Shown: positions 1 to 8,524, counted from the first letter of the stretch. The stretch: 64,000 bases of DNA from Mycolicibacterium phlei (GCF_001583415.1 NZ_CP014475.1:4402001-4466000); one strand, 5' to 3'. Numbers and translations are program-made. The notes: generated from the sequence alone by a model not told the origin.

Positions 1-241
1 CGTCGATCTCGTGGTAGGTCTCGCCGTCGTGCTCGATGACGGCCGGCGGGATCACCTCGATGCCGATGAGCTGCTGGGCGACTCTGCGGCGACCGTGGGT
101 GTCGACGGCGGCGGCGACGACGTCGGTGCCGCGTTCCAGGCGCCGGTGCGCCTCGGCGAGCATCGAGTAGGTCTTCCCGACGCCGGGTGCCGCCCCCAGG
201 TAGACGCGCAGGTCGCCGGCCTTGCGTCCCAGTAGTCCCAT
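1..241 (-). CDS. kdpD: KdpD osmosensitive K+ channel sensor kinase, N-terminal fragment
   Basis: Only the first 80 codons are inside the window; the gene continues past the left edge. KdpD is the membrane histidine kinase that controls the high-affinity potassium pump KdpFABC. The visible part is the cytoplasmic KdpD domain, with the Walker A motif GAAPGVGKT at about residues 16-24 followed by the family-typical AHRRLERGTDVV and DTHGR stretches. I place the start at the ATG read from 241; a GTG one codon upstream (244) is an alternative. No kdpE or kdpFABC gene is visible on this side. The family call is firm because the N-terminal signature is very characteristic, although most of the protein is missing. 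Confidence 0.9.
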   Translation of the reverse strand, partial: MGLLGRKAGDLRVYLGAAPGVGKTYSMLAEAHRRLERGTDVVAAAVDTHGRRRVAQQLIGIEVIPPAVIEHDGETYHEID

Positions 242-273
242 CACTACATGATTCCCGCTCGACCGGGGTCGGC

Positions 274-1698
274 TCAAATGTTCGGCGAAGATACCCCGCT
301 CAACCGCTGCTCAGCCGCCGGCGAGGCGACCGTGCTGGCGTGGATCGGCGGCGTCGGCTTCGACCAGGACAGCGCGGGCTTGAGTTGTGCGGCCAGCCGG
401 AGCAGGTGTTCGTCCCCGTCCACCGGTCCGATGAACTGCACCCCGACGGGCAGCCCGTCGTGCAGCGCGGCGGGCACCGTCAGCGCGGGCTGGCCGGTGG
501 CGTTGAAGACCGCGACCGACGGCTCGAGACGACCGATCGGGCCGGCGTAGTAGGTGTCGACGTCCAGGTCCGGGCTGAACTCACCGAGCAGCGGCGGCAG
601 GATCGGGAGCGTCGGCGTGACGAGCACGTCGAAACGCTCGAAGAAGTCCGCGGATACGCGCGCGGCGTGGTCGACCGCCGCCAGCGCGCGCGGGATGTCG
701 TCGGCGCCGATCCGGCGGGCGCGGGCGACCCAGTCCCAGGTGAGCGGCTCCACGGTGTCCGGACGCTCGTCGGCTGTGGTGTCGACGAATTCGCCGACGG
801 CCTCCAGGGCGCCGACGGCCCAGAGCGTCTTCATCGCGTCGAACAGTGCGGGCCAGCCGATGTCCGGTGCCGCCTCCTCGACGGTGTGCCCCAGTTCCTC
901 GCAGAGGTGGGCGACGCTGACAGTGGCGGCGGCGATCGCGGGATCGACGTCGGTGAGCCACGAACTCTCGGTGGCCAGGGCGATCCGGTACGACCCGGAG
1001 GGTGCATCTGGGCGGGACCCGCCGAACGCCGAAAGTGCCTGTGCGGCATCGCGTACCGTGCGGGCCACGACCAGCTCGGTGTTGAAGTCGCCGAGGCCGC
1101 CGTCGCAGGGAATACGACCCCTCGACGGTTTAAGCCCGACGAGACCGCAGCACGCGGCGGGGATGCGGATGGATCCCCCGCTGTCGGTGGCGTGGGCCAG
1201 CGGCACGACGCCGGCGGCCACCGCGGCGGCCGCACCGCCGCTGGAGCCGCCGGTGGTGCGGGCCGGGTCCCACGGGTTGCGGGTCGGCCCGAAGCGGGCG
1301 GTCTCCACCGTCGCGGTGATGGCGAACTCCGAGGTCGCGGTGCGCCCGACGGAGATCAGTCCGGATTGGCGGAACCGTTGCGCCAGAGCGGAATCCGTAG
1401 TGGTTGGCGGGGTGTTCACCGCGCGGCTGCCCATCCACTGGCGACGCCCGGGCTCGGGGGTGCCGATGTCCTTCATCAGGAACGGGACCCCGGCGAACGG
1501 GCCGTCGCCGCCGGGCCGGGGATCGTCGTACCACTCGACGACGGCGTTGAGGTCCCGGTTCACCGCCTCTCCGGCGGTGCGCGCCAGTGCGCACAGTTCG
1601 GCCGCGGTGGTCTCCCCCGCCGCCACCAGCGCGCTGCGACAACGGGGCTTCCGATAGTTTCGTCGGTGCCGTAAATTTGTTGCTGGCCGGTTATCCAA
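274..1698 (-). CDS. Amidase signature (AS) family hydrolase
   Basis: A 474-residue amidase-signature enzyme, which hydrolyses amide bonds in small molecules with a Ser-cisSer-Lys triad. The lysine is in PFLMKDIG, the cis-serine in TGGSSGGAAAAVAAG and the nucleophilic serine in ATDSGGSIRIPAA; the following GLVGLKPSRGRIP completes the signature. The substrate cannot be deduced. Its start is uncertain: the ATG at 1698 gives an arginine-rich leader with no family resemblance, and homology-like sequence begins only at ALVAAGETTAAEL, so a GTG about 24 codons further in is possible. The gene is divergent from the exported repeat protein at 1719, and only about 20 bases separate the two, which implies overlapping promoters. 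Confidence 0.88.
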   Translation of the reverse strand: MDNRPATNLRHRRNYRKPRCRSALVAAGETTAAELCALARTAGEAVNRDLNAVVEWYDDPRPGGDGPFAGVPFLMKDIGTPEPGRRQWMGSRAVNTPPTTTDSALAQRFRQSGLISVGRTATSEFAITATVETARFGPTRNPWDPARTTGGSSGGAAAAVAAGVVPLAHATDSGGSIRIPAACCGLVGLKPSRGRIPCDGGLGDFNTELVVARTVRDAAQALSAFGGSRPDAPSGSYRIALATESSWLTDVDPAIAAATVSVAHLCEELGHTVEEAAPDIGWPALFDAMKTLWAVGALEAVGEFVDTTADERPDTVEPLTWDWVARARRIGADDIPRALAAVDHAARVSADFFERFDVLVTPTLPILPPLLGEFSPDLDVDTYYAGPIGRLEPSVAVFNATGQPALTVPAALHDGLPVGVQFIGPVDGDEHLLRLAAQLKPALSWSKPTPPIHASTVASPAAEQRLSGVSSPNI

Positions 1699-1718
1699 AC
1701 GTTGCAGGGGGAAAGATC

Positions 1719-3089
1719 ATGGTCTCTACGGCTAAGTCGTTCCTGACGGCGGGCGCGGCGCTGGTGGGCGCCGGCGTGATCACCGCGAGCCACCTCGTCC
1801 CGGTGCCGCAGACCGGCGTGGAGGCGGCCCCGTCCCCTCAGGTGAGCCTGCGGGCCAGCGCGCAGCCCCTGCTCGGCCAGTTCGACCCCGCACAGTTCGT
1901 GCAGGCGTTCATCGACGGAACCATCGAGGCCTACCTGCGTCCCGGGCCGGTGCCGTACACGCCGGTCGACGGGCCCCTCGACGGGTTGTCCCGCATCGGA
2001 CAGGGTCTGGCGGCGACCGGTCTGCGCTTCGGAACCGCGATGGTCCTGACTCCGCTGGGCCTTCTCGAACTGGCCGCCGCTTACTCCTTGGGCGACACCG
2101 CGAGGGTGCTCGAGGTGATCGAGAATCTCACCGACGGTCCGCTGTGGGTCGTCGATCCGGCTCTCTACGGCCTGCGCGATGCGCTGCCCGCACCGCTCGG
2201 CGGCGCCGACGGGATCATCGAGAACCTCCGCAATGAGCTCTGGAAGGCCACGCAGGAGATCAACGCCATCGTCGCGGACCCGCAGCAGGCGGTGGCGGAC
2301 TTCATCGACGGGGTGCTTCTCGCGTACTCCCGGCCCGCGCCTGTGCCCTACACGCCGGTGTCCGGGCCGATCGGCGGCGTCGAGCGCATCGTGCAGGGCG
2401 TGATCGCGAGCGGGATGCGGCTGGTGTACGCGGGACTGCTCACCCCGCTCGGCGTCCTCCAGTTGGCGGGGACAATCCTCGCCGGCGACACCGAAGGGGC
2501 GCTCGACATCGTCGAGAACCTGGTCGACGGCCCACTGTGGGTGGCCGACCCGCTGCTGTACGGTCTGCGGGATGCGCTGCCCGCACCGCTGGGCGGCCCG
2601 AATCAACTGATCGCCAACCTGCGGCTCGACCTCTGGCGGATCACCCAGAGGATCAACGAGGCCATCCGCGATGCGGTACTGCCGGAGTCGTCGGCACCCA
2701 GCGCGATCACGTCCATTCCCGACGATCGAAGCGCCCGGTCGGTGGCGGTCACGCTGGACGAGTCCCCTAAGGACGAGATCGCGTCGGCGCCGGAGTCGGA
2801 TGAGCCGAAATCCGAAGCGCCCCAGTCTGATACGGGCAACGACACAGAGGCGGAGGTCGAGGCTGAGGTTGATGTCGATCTCGAGGACGACACGGAAACC
2901 GGCGCGAAGCTGATCCGGCCGTCGCTGAACTTCTCGCCCTCCGCGGCCGCCGACGAGGACGGCCAGGAGTCCGAGAACACGGGTCAGGACACTGAGGAGG
3001 AGACGGCCACCGTCACCCCGGCGGATGACACGGGCGCATCCGACGACTCCGGAGACACCGACTCCACAGGCTCCGAGTCAGACGAGTAG
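1719..3089 (+). CDS. Exported mycobacterial protein with two tandem repeats and acidic tail
   Basis: Function unknown. The 456-residue protein begins with a signal peptide (basic MVSTAK, hydrophobic core to about residue 35). Residues 64-194 and 195 to about 322 are two copies of one domain: each opens with FIDG, carries a (R)PxPVPYTPV motif, a hydrophobic LTPLG(L/V)L(E/Q)LA segment, DGPLWV(V/A)DP and YGLRDALPAPLGG. The last 130 residues are a low-complexity, highly acidic tail rich in Asp, Glu, Ser and Thr. I chose the ATG at 1719 because a GGGGGAAAG ribosome site lies just upstream and the signal peptide starts there. It is probably secreted or cell-envelope associated. I recognise the style as a mycobacterial envelope protein but not a named family. 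Confidence 0.85.
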   Translation: MVSTAKSFLTAGAALVGAGVITASHLVPVPQTGVEAAPSPQVSLRASAQPLLGQFDPAQFVQAFIDGTIEAYLRPGPVPYTPVDGPLDGLSRIGQGLAATGLRFGTAMVLTPLGLLELAAAYSLGDTARVLEVIENLTDGPLWVVDPALYGLRDALPAPLGGADGIIENLRNELWKATQEINAIVADPQQAVADFIDGVLLAYSRPAPVPYTPVSGPIGGVERIVQGVIASGMRLVYAGLLTPLGVLQLAGTILAGDTEGALDIVENLVDGPLWVADPLLYGLRDALPAPLGGPNQLIANLRLDLWRITQRINEAIRDAVLPESSAPSAITSIPDDRSARSVAVTLDESPKDEIASAPESDEPKSEAPQSDTGNDTEAEVEAEVDVDLEDDTETGAKLIRPSLNFSPSAAADEDGQESENTGQDTEEETATVTPADDTGASDDSGDTDSTGSESDE

Positions 3090-3096
3090 CACCGAC

Positions 3097-3588
3097 TCAG
3101 CCGACGTCGGCGGGCGACGGGTCGGTCCATCCCGGCTCGAGGACGGTCATGGCCGGCGCGTCGGGCGGAAGGGTGAACGAGTCGGTGAGGAACACGTCCT
3201 CGGTGCCGAGATTGACCGCGGCCATCGGGGTGTTGGGCGGCATGTAGTAGCACGTGCCGGCCGGATACGGAACGGGTTCCTGCCCTTCGACGAAGGGCGT
3301 GACCGTGCCGGTGAGCACGCACGTGACACCGCCGTACTCGTGGACGTGGATGGGCGCCCGGGTGCCGGCCTTGCGGGTCCCCTGCGTCACCACCACCCGC
3401 TGACCGTCGGCGCCGATGGTGTCCAGCATCGTCGACGGGTTCACCAGCGGCGCGAGGACGCCGGGAAGCTGCTGACCGTTGATCGTCGTCACGCCGCCGT
3501 CGTGCTCATGGCCCGGATGAGCGGACGCCGCCGGCGCGCCGAGAACGGCCAGCACAGAAATTGTCACAAGCGTAAATGACCCGCGCAT
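3097..3588 (-). CDS. Exported cupin-domain protein
   Basis: A 163-residue secreted single-domain cupin. Residues 1-23 form a cleavable signal peptide ending ASA, followed by a His-rich segment (HPGHEHDGG). The cupin motif is in the middle: HVHEYGGVTCVLTG carries the two metal-binding histidines of motif 1, and the later NTPM/AAVNLG region corresponds to motif 2, where the usual histidine is not obvious. It could bind a metal ion or a small ligand in the periplasm; no reaction can be assigned. It is convergent with the repeat protein ending at 3089, with only 7 bases between the stop codons. Confidence 0.8.
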   Translation of the reverse strand: MRGSFTLVTISVLAVLGAPAASAHPGHEHDGGVTTINGQQLPGVLAPLVNPSTMLDTIGADGQRVVVTQGTRKAGTRAPIHVHEYGGVTCVLTGTVTPFVEGQEPVPYPAGTCYYMPPNTPMAAVNLGTEDVFLTDSFTLPPDAPAMTVLEPGWTDPSPADVG

Positions 3589-3621
3589 GGCGAGAATGGT
3601 ACGCGCGACGGGCCGGTTCCG

Positions 3622-4419
3622 TCAGCGACCGACCGGCGGCTTCGCGATGACCACCTCGACGCCCTCGCCGCCGAGGTGATCGCGCCATTCGCCGTCGCAC
3701 GCATCGGTGATGAGGATGTCCACCTCGGACCATCCCGCCGCACCGGCGATCGCGGACTGTCCGAGCTTCGAGCTGTCGGCCAGCACCACCACCCGTCGGG
3801 CCGCTCGCGCCATGGCGGCGGCGATCTCGGCGTCCTGCAGGCTGTTGAACCGGACGCCGCGCTCGAGGTCCGCCCCGTCGCAGCCGATGAACGTGACGTC
3901 CACGGTCAGCTGGGCGATGGCCGTCGTCGCCAGCATGCCGCTGGTGCCGAACGAGGATCCGCGCAGCGCACCGCCGATCACGATCACCTCGAACGAGCCG
4001 ACGCTGGCCAGCCGTTCCCCGATGTTGAGGCCGTTGGTCGCGATCCACAGCGACGGGGCGCGGGCGGCGAGCTCCTCGGCGAGCGCGAGTGTGGTGCTGC
4101 CGTCGTTGAGCAGGATCGACGAGCGGTTCTTGACCAGGTCCGCGGCCGCCACCGCGATGGCGCCCTTCTCCCGGGCATTGCGCCGCCGACGCAGATCGAA
4201 CGCCTCGTCTAGGGTGCTGGCGACAGCGGCGGGCGCGGCCCCGCCCCGCACGCGTTTCAGGAGGCCCTCACGTTCCAGCGTGGACAGATCACGACGGAGG
4301 GTCGGCAGGCTCGCGCCGGTGGCCAGCTGCATCTCGTCGAGGGAGGCGAACTGCTGCCGTGCGAGCAGTTCGAGCAGTAGCGCCCTGCGCTCGTCGGCAT
4401 TTCTCTCCGGCACGTCCAC
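3622..4419 (-). CDS. DeoR/GlpR-family transcriptional regulator
   Basis: A 265-residue sugar-phosphate-responsive repressor type. The N-terminus is a winged helix with the family pattern RRALLLELLARQ, LPTLRRDLSTLEREGLL and the diagnostic KRVRGGA wing. The C-terminal domain has the DeoR effector fold (DGSTTLALAEEL, IGGALRG, FIGCDGADLERG, VVVLADSSKLGQ). Such proteins normally repress a polyol or sugar operon until a phosphorylated intermediate binds. It is divergent from the FGGY kinase cluster, and the 88-base gap between them holds repeated TGATCG-type half-sites, so it is very probably the regulator of that cluster. The start is the GTG at 4419; the kinase product would be the natural inducer. 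Confidence 0.9.
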   Translation of the reverse strand: MDVPERNADERRALLLELLARQQFASLDEMQLATGASLPTLRRDLSTLEREGLLKRVRGGAAPAAVASTLDEAFDLRRRRNAREKGAIAVAAADLVKNRSSILLNDGSTTLALAEELAARAPSLWIATNGLNIGERLASVGSFEVIVIGGALRGSSFGTSGMLATTAIAQLTVDVTFIGCDGADLERGVRFNSLQDAEIAAAMARAARRVVVLADSSKLGQSAIAGAAGWSEVDILITDACDGEWRDHLGGEGVEVVIAKPPVGR

Positions 4420-4429
4420 ATCCTAGTAA

Positions 4430-4482
4430 CGATCATTTTCGATCATCCTGTTGCTCGAAATGATCGATTGTGATTCGATCAA
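4430..4482. promoter_or_regulatory. Probable operator for the DeoR-type repressor
   Basis: Three related AT-rich half-sites sit between the divergent regulator and kinase genes in otherwise G+C-rich DNA: CGATCATTTTCGATCAT (4430-4446), TCGAAATGATCGA (4455-4467) and TGATTCGATCAA (4471-4482). The first two are inverted relative to each other (GATCATTTTCGA against TCGAAATGATC). This arrangement fits an autoregulated bidirectional operator. It is seen in sequence; binding is inferred. Confidence 0.6.
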
Positions 4483-4507
4483 TGCGCCATCGGGTATGGA
4501 GGTGAAA

Positions 4508-6043
4508 ATGGGCAGGTCCGCGATCCGGGTGTGGGCCGGTGTCGATCAGGGCACCACGAGCACCCGCACGAACCTGTACGACGACGACGGTCGCTGCGTC
4601 GCGAGCGCCCAGCGTCAGTCGGTGACGGCCCATCCCCACCCCGGCTGGGATGAGCAGGACGGCGAGGCCCTGCAGACGGCCATCGAGGACACCCTCCGCG
4701 AGGCGCTCGCCTCGCTTCCGGGCGCCGAGCTCGCCGGAATCGGTCTGGCCAACCAGGGCGAGTCGATCATCGCCTTCGACCGTCGCACCGGAAAGCCGCT
4801 GTCCAAGGCCATCCTGTGGTCCGACCGGCGGGCCACCGAGGTCGTGGACCGCATGAGCACCAGCCCCGAAGCCGACCGCATCGAGGCGATCACGGGGCTG
4901 CACATCGACCCCTACTACTCGGCGGCCAAGATCGCCTGGTCGCTGCTGCATCTGCCCGAGGTCGCCGACGCGGCCGCCGCGGGCACGCTGGCGATCAGCA
5001 CCCTCGACGCGTTCTTCATCCACCGGTTGACGCAGGGCGCCGCCTACGTCACCGACCCGTCCACCGGCAGCCGAACCCAGTTGATGGGGCTGGACGATCT
5101 GCGGTTCAACGCCGACGTCGCCGCCGCGTTCGGAATCGACACGGCACTGCTGCCGACGATGGTCGAGACCGTCTTCGCCGAACCGCTGCCCACCACGCTG
5201 GGCGCACCGCTGTACGCCAGCGCCGCCGACCAGCTGGCCGCCCTGGCCGCGCTCGGCGCGATCAGCCCCGGTGACACCAAGATGACCTACGGCACCGGGT
5301 GTTTCATCGAGACCAACGTCGGCGCCACACCGTGCCGGCCCGGTCACGGCCTGATGGCCACCTATGCGTGGACGATTCCCGGCGAGCCGAAGGCGTGGGC
5401 CGTCGAGGGCGGGGTGTTCAGCGCCGCCACCGCGGTGAACTGGCTGGTGCACCTCGGGCTGGCCGAAAGTCCCTCGCACGTCGCCGAACTCGCCGCGGCC
5501 TGCCCGGCGGCCGGTGACGCCGCCCTGCGCATGCAGCATCCGCTGTTTCTGCCCAGCTTCACCGGGGTGGGCGCACCGTGGTGGCGCGCCGACGCCGCCG
5601 GGGTGCTCAACGGGCTGCGCGCCTCGACCGACCGCAGCGACGTCGCGTTCGCGGTGGTCGACGGGATCGCCCAGCGGGTCGCCGATGTCATCGACGCGAT
5701 GGACGCCGAACTCGGCAGCCCGGTGGCGTTGCGCGCCGACGGCGGGCTGAGCCGCAACCGGGTGCTCATGCAGCGCCAGGCCGACCTGTGCGGCCGGCCG
5801 GTGGCCATCTCCGATCACCACGACAACACCGCCGCGGGCGCGGCCGGGCTGGCGGCCATCGGCGCGGGCGAACTCGATCTCGCCGGGCTCGCCGCCCGCG
5901 CGACGTTCAGCGTGGTCGTCGAGCCGACGCTGCCGGAGGCGCAGCGCCAAGCCGAGCGGGACCGCTGGCGTGCGTTCGTGGAATCCACTGCCGCCCTTGA
6001 CCCCTCGGCCCTGACCGGTCGGTCCGAAGAACGGAAGTCATGA
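4508..6043 (+). CDS. FGGY-family polyol kinase, glycerol-kinase-like
   Basis: An ATP-dependent sugar/polyol kinase of 511 residues. The N-terminal phosphate-binding loop is GVDQGTTSTRTNLYD (11-25). Positions that contact glycerol in E. coli GlpK can be lined up: W104 (ILWSDRR), Y136 (IDPYYS), D241-Q242 (ADQLAAL) and F266 (TYGTGCF) are kept, and E85 is kept in NQGES, but the arginine of the usual NQRE motif is glycine 84. The C-terminal DGGLSRN motif is present. I start at the ATG at 4508, preceded by a perfect GGAGGTG, rather than at an upstream ATG. The next gene overlaps by ATGA. It should phosphorylate a polyol or related substrate, possibly not glycerol itself. Confidence 0.88.
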   Translation: MGRSAIRVWAGVDQGTTSTRTNLYDDDGRCVASAQRQSVTAHPHPGWDEQDGEALQTAIEDTLREALASLPGAELAGIGLANQGESIIAFDRRTGKPLSKAILWSDRRATEVVDRMSTSPEADRIEAITGLHIDPYYSAAKIAWSLLHLPEVADAAAAGTLAISTLDAFFIHRLTQGAAYVTDPSTGSRTQLMGLDDLRFNADVAAAFGIDTALLPTMVETVFAEPLPTTLGAPLYASAADQLAALAALGAISPGDTKMTYGTGCFIETNVGATPCRPGHGLMATYAWTIPGEPKAWAVEGGVFSAATAVNWLVHLGLAESPSHVAELAAACPAAGDAALRMQHPLFLPSFTGVGAPWWRADAAGVLNGLRASTDRSDVAFAVVDGIAQRVADVIDAMDAELGSPVALRADGGLSRNRVLMQRQADLCGRPVAISDHHDNTAAGAAGLAAIGAGELDLAGLAARATFSVVVEPTLPEAQRQAERDRWRAFVESTAALDPSALTGRSEERKS

Positions 6044-7497
6044 GTTCACAGACATACGACATCGCCGTGGTGGGCGGCGGTGTCATCGGCGCCGCGATCG
6101 CCGCCGAGTTGTCCCGCCGCGCCGTACGCGTGGTGTGGTTCGAGGCTGCGCACGACGTCGCGGAGGGGGCCAGCAAGGCGAACTCGGCGATCGCGTGCAC
6201 CGGGTTCGACATGGCACCCGGAAGCCTGGAGTCGGACCTGATCGCCGCCTCGAATCCGCGGTGGGAGGAGATCTGCCGCGCCGCCGACGTGCCGTTCCGC
6301 CGGATCGGTGCGCTGGTGCTGGCGTTCGAGGACGCCGACCGGGAATCCCTGCGCGCACTGTCGGAGCAGGCGAGCGGCAAAGGCATTGAGGCCGAACTGC
6401 TTTCTGGGTCCGCGCTGCGCGAGGTCGCCCGGACCGCGGCCCCGGCGGCGATCGGGGCCCTGCACGTGCCCCGCGAGGGCATCGTCGACCCGATCCGGCT
6501 CACCATCGGGCTGGCGAAACTGGCGGTGCTCAACGGCGTCGAGCTGCGCCGTTCCACACCGGTGACCGGTTTCCGCCACGACGCGTCGGGGGCGATCACC
6601 CACGTCGTGACGCCCGCCGGTGCCACGGCGGTCGGCGCGGTGGTCAACGCCTCCGGGGTGAACGCCGACCTGATCAGCGACGCGGCCGCCGCCGAGGAGT
6701 TCACGATGTGGCCGCGCAAGGGTCAGTTCATGCTGCTGGACCGGGCCGTCGGCCACCTGGTGCCCAAGATCATGTGCACGGCGCCGAGCCCGCACACGCG
6801 CGGCATCTACGCCATCCCCAACACCAACCACACCGTGCTGGTTGGCCCCACCGCCGTCGACGGACAGGACCGCGCCGACAAGAGCACCGACACCGACACC
6901 CTCGACGAGGTGTGGGCCAAGGCGCAGCGGCTGCTGCCCGTGGGACTGGACCGCCGCTACGTCACCAAGACGTTCGCCGGGTTGCGGCCCGCCAGCGACC
7001 GCACCTACCGGATCGAGGTGTCCGCCACGGTGCCGAACCTGGTGCACGCGGCCGGAATCCGGTCCACCGGGGTGTCCTCGGCCCCCGCGGTGGCCGACCA
7101 CGTCGCCGAGTTGATCGCCGCGAACGTCGTCGCGCTGCCGTCGAAACCATCTGCGGTGCGCAGCGTTCCACGGATTGCACGGCTGGCGGAGATGGACACC
7201 GACGCCGCGGCCTCCGCGTTCACCCCACCGCCGGGTGCCTCCCCGGACCAGCATCCGATGGTCGTGTGCGCGTGTGAGCACGTGACCGCTGCCGAGATCG
7301 CCGCCGAATGCCGCGGGCCGGTGCCCGCCACCTCGTTGGACGCGGTGCGTAAACGCACCAGGGCGACCGCGGGCCGCTGCCAGGGCGCCTACTGCACCGT
7401 CGGGGTGAGCTTCATCCTGTCGGCGGCCACCGGCCAGGCGCCCGGCGAGGTGTGCCAGGGCGAGCCCGGATCGCACTGGGAGACCCCGATCCGATGA
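6040..7497 (+). CDS. GlpA-like FAD-dependent dehydrogenase with C-terminal [2Fe-2S] domain
   Basis: A 485-residue flavoprotein resembling the large subunit of anaerobic glycerol-3-phosphate dehydrogenase. A Rossmann FAD loop VVGGGVIGAAIAAELSRR lies at the N-terminus, the DAO fold follows, and the C-terminus is a BFD-like iron-sulphur domain: cysteines 410 and 412 (VCACEH) and 447 and 452 (RCQGAYC). It would oxidise the phosphorylated product of the neighbouring kinase and pass electrons to the Fe-S centre and then to the quinone pool, probably with the following flavoprotein as partner. It is translationally coupled on both sides through ATGA overlaps. The true substrate is not known. Confidence 0.87.
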   Translation: MSSQTYDIAVVGGGVIGAAIAAELSRRAVRVVWFEAAHDVAEGASKANSAIACTGFDMAPGSLESDLIAASNPRWEEICRAADVPFRRIGALVLAFEDADRESLRALSEQASGKGIEAELLSGSALREVARTAAPAAIGALHVPREGIVDPIRLTIGLAKLAVLNGVELRRSTPVTGFRHDASGAITHVVTPAGATAVGAVVNASGVNADLISDAAAAEEFTMWPRKGQFMLLDRAVGHLVPKIMCTAPSPHTRGIYAIPNTNHTVLVGPTAVDGQDRADKSTDTDTLDEVWAKAQRLLPVGLDRRYVTKTFAGLRPASDRTYRIEVSATVPNLVHAAGIRSTGVSSAPAVADHVAELIAANVVALPSKPSAVRSVPRIARLAEMDTDAAASAFTPPPGASPDQHPMVVCACEHVTAAEIAAECRGPVPATSLDAVRKRTRATAGRCQGAYCTVGVSFILSAATGQAPGEVCQGEPGSHWETPIR

Positions 7498-8306
7498 CCA
7501 GACCGCATATCGCCGTCGTCGGCTCCGGCCTGGCCGGTCTGCACACCGCCGTACACCTGGGCCACTCGGCGGATGTCACTGTCTACGAACGTCTCCCGGT
7601 CGCCGGTGGCGAACACTGGGAGGACTCCGAGCACGCTCGGCTCATCGAGCAGGCGCGCCGCGCCGGGGTGCGGTTCGCGCCCGGAACCCAGGTGATCCGG
7701 TGGGAGGGCGACCGTCTGCTGGCCGTCGGTTCGTTCGGCGGGATCGTCGCCGCCGACGCGCTCGTGGTCGCGACCGGCCACCGGCCACCGACCCGCTCCG
7801 AGCTGCGGATCGACGGGCACCGCTGCGCCGGAGTGGTCCCCGCGACGGTCGCCCTGCACCTGCTGCAGCAGCGGGTGCGGCTGGGGACGAGGATCGTCGT
7901 CGCCGGCGCCACACCCTGGGCCCGCGAGTGTATCGAACACTTTGTGGCCGAAGGCGCTTCGGTGCTGTGGCTCGGTGGGCCGCAGACCGATCCGCGGCCG
8001 GCGGTGACGGTGCGGCCCGAGGCGCGGGTCACCACCACTCACGGCATGCCGCGGATCACCGCCGTCACCGTTGACGGCGCCGAGCAGATCCCGTGCGACT
8101 GCCTGGTGCTCGCCGGGCCGCCGGTGCCGTACCGCAACGTCGACGGCGCCGTCCTCGACGACGCCGACGTGGTCTACGCCCAACGCACCGGTACCGAGGA
8201 CTCCGCGCGGATCGGCGAGTGGGCCGCGCAGGAGGCGCTCACGAGAGCCCAGGACCAGCCCCACATCCGCACCACCGTGCCACCCAGGATTGGACAACCG
8301 CAGTGA
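7494..8306 (+). CDS. FAD/NAD(P)-binding oxidoreductase, partner of the GlpA-like subunit
   Basis: A 270-residue pyridine-nucleotide-disulphide-oxidoreductase fold of the kind found as the second subunit of GlpA/HcnB/opine-oxidase-type dehydrogenases. It has a dinucleotide loop VVGSGLAGLHTAVHLG near the start, ALVVATGHRPP at the second FAD contact and VVAGATPWARE as a second Rossmann segment. No redox CxxC pair is present, so it is not a disulphide reductase. The ATG overlaps the stop of the upstream gene (ATGA) and its own stop overlaps the next start, which argues for a complex made of equal subunits. GlpB is the closest functional analogy, although sequence resemblance to GlpB itself is not obvious. 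Confidence 0.75.
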   Translation: MTRPHIAVVGSGLAGLHTAVHLGHSADVTVYERLPVAGGEHWEDSEHARLIEQARRAGVRFAPGTQVIRWEGDRLLAVGSFGGIVAADALVVATGHRPPTRSELRIDGHRCAGVVPATVALHLLQQRVRLGTRIVVAGATPWARECIEHFVAEGASVLWLGGPQTDPRPAVTVRPEARVTTTHGMPRITAVTVDGAEQIPCDCLVLAGPPVPYRNVDGAVLDDADVVYAQRTGTEDSARIGEWAAQEALTRAQDQPHIRTTVPPRIGQPQ

Positions 8307-8524
8307 AAGTCACCTCCCCCGTCGGCGAGTTCCCCTTCGAGTTCGAACGCATTCGCCTCGACGGCACCCGCGTCGTCGCCGAGGGCCGGATGGGCACGTG
8401 GCCGGCCCGCATCGAAGCCGGCGTCTCCGACATCCCGGCCCCGATCCGCCGCGGCATCGTCGCCGCCGCATCGGGTCTGCTGCTCACCGCCGTCGTGCGT
8501 CGGCGTCGACGCCAGAACCCCTGA
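8303..8524 (+). CDS. Small tail-anchored protein of unknown function
   Basis: A 73-residue protein starting at a GTG that overlaps the stop of the upstream oxidoreductase (GTGA). The first 50 residues are polar with a regular beta-like pattern; the C-terminus is a short hydrophobic stretch (GIVAAASGLLLTAVV) ending in RRRRRQNP, the layout of a tail anchor with a positive cytoplasmic or membrane-surface end. There is no cysteine, so it is not the CxxC-type DUF1667 partner seen in some GlpA-like operons. Its position between the dehydrogenase pair and the permease suggests a membrane tether for the flavoproteins, as GlpC is for GlpAB; this is inference only. Confidence 0.7.
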   Translation: MKVTSPVGEFPFEFERIRLDGTRVVAEGRMGTWPARIEAGVSDIPAPIRRGIVAAASGLLLTAVVRRRRRQNP

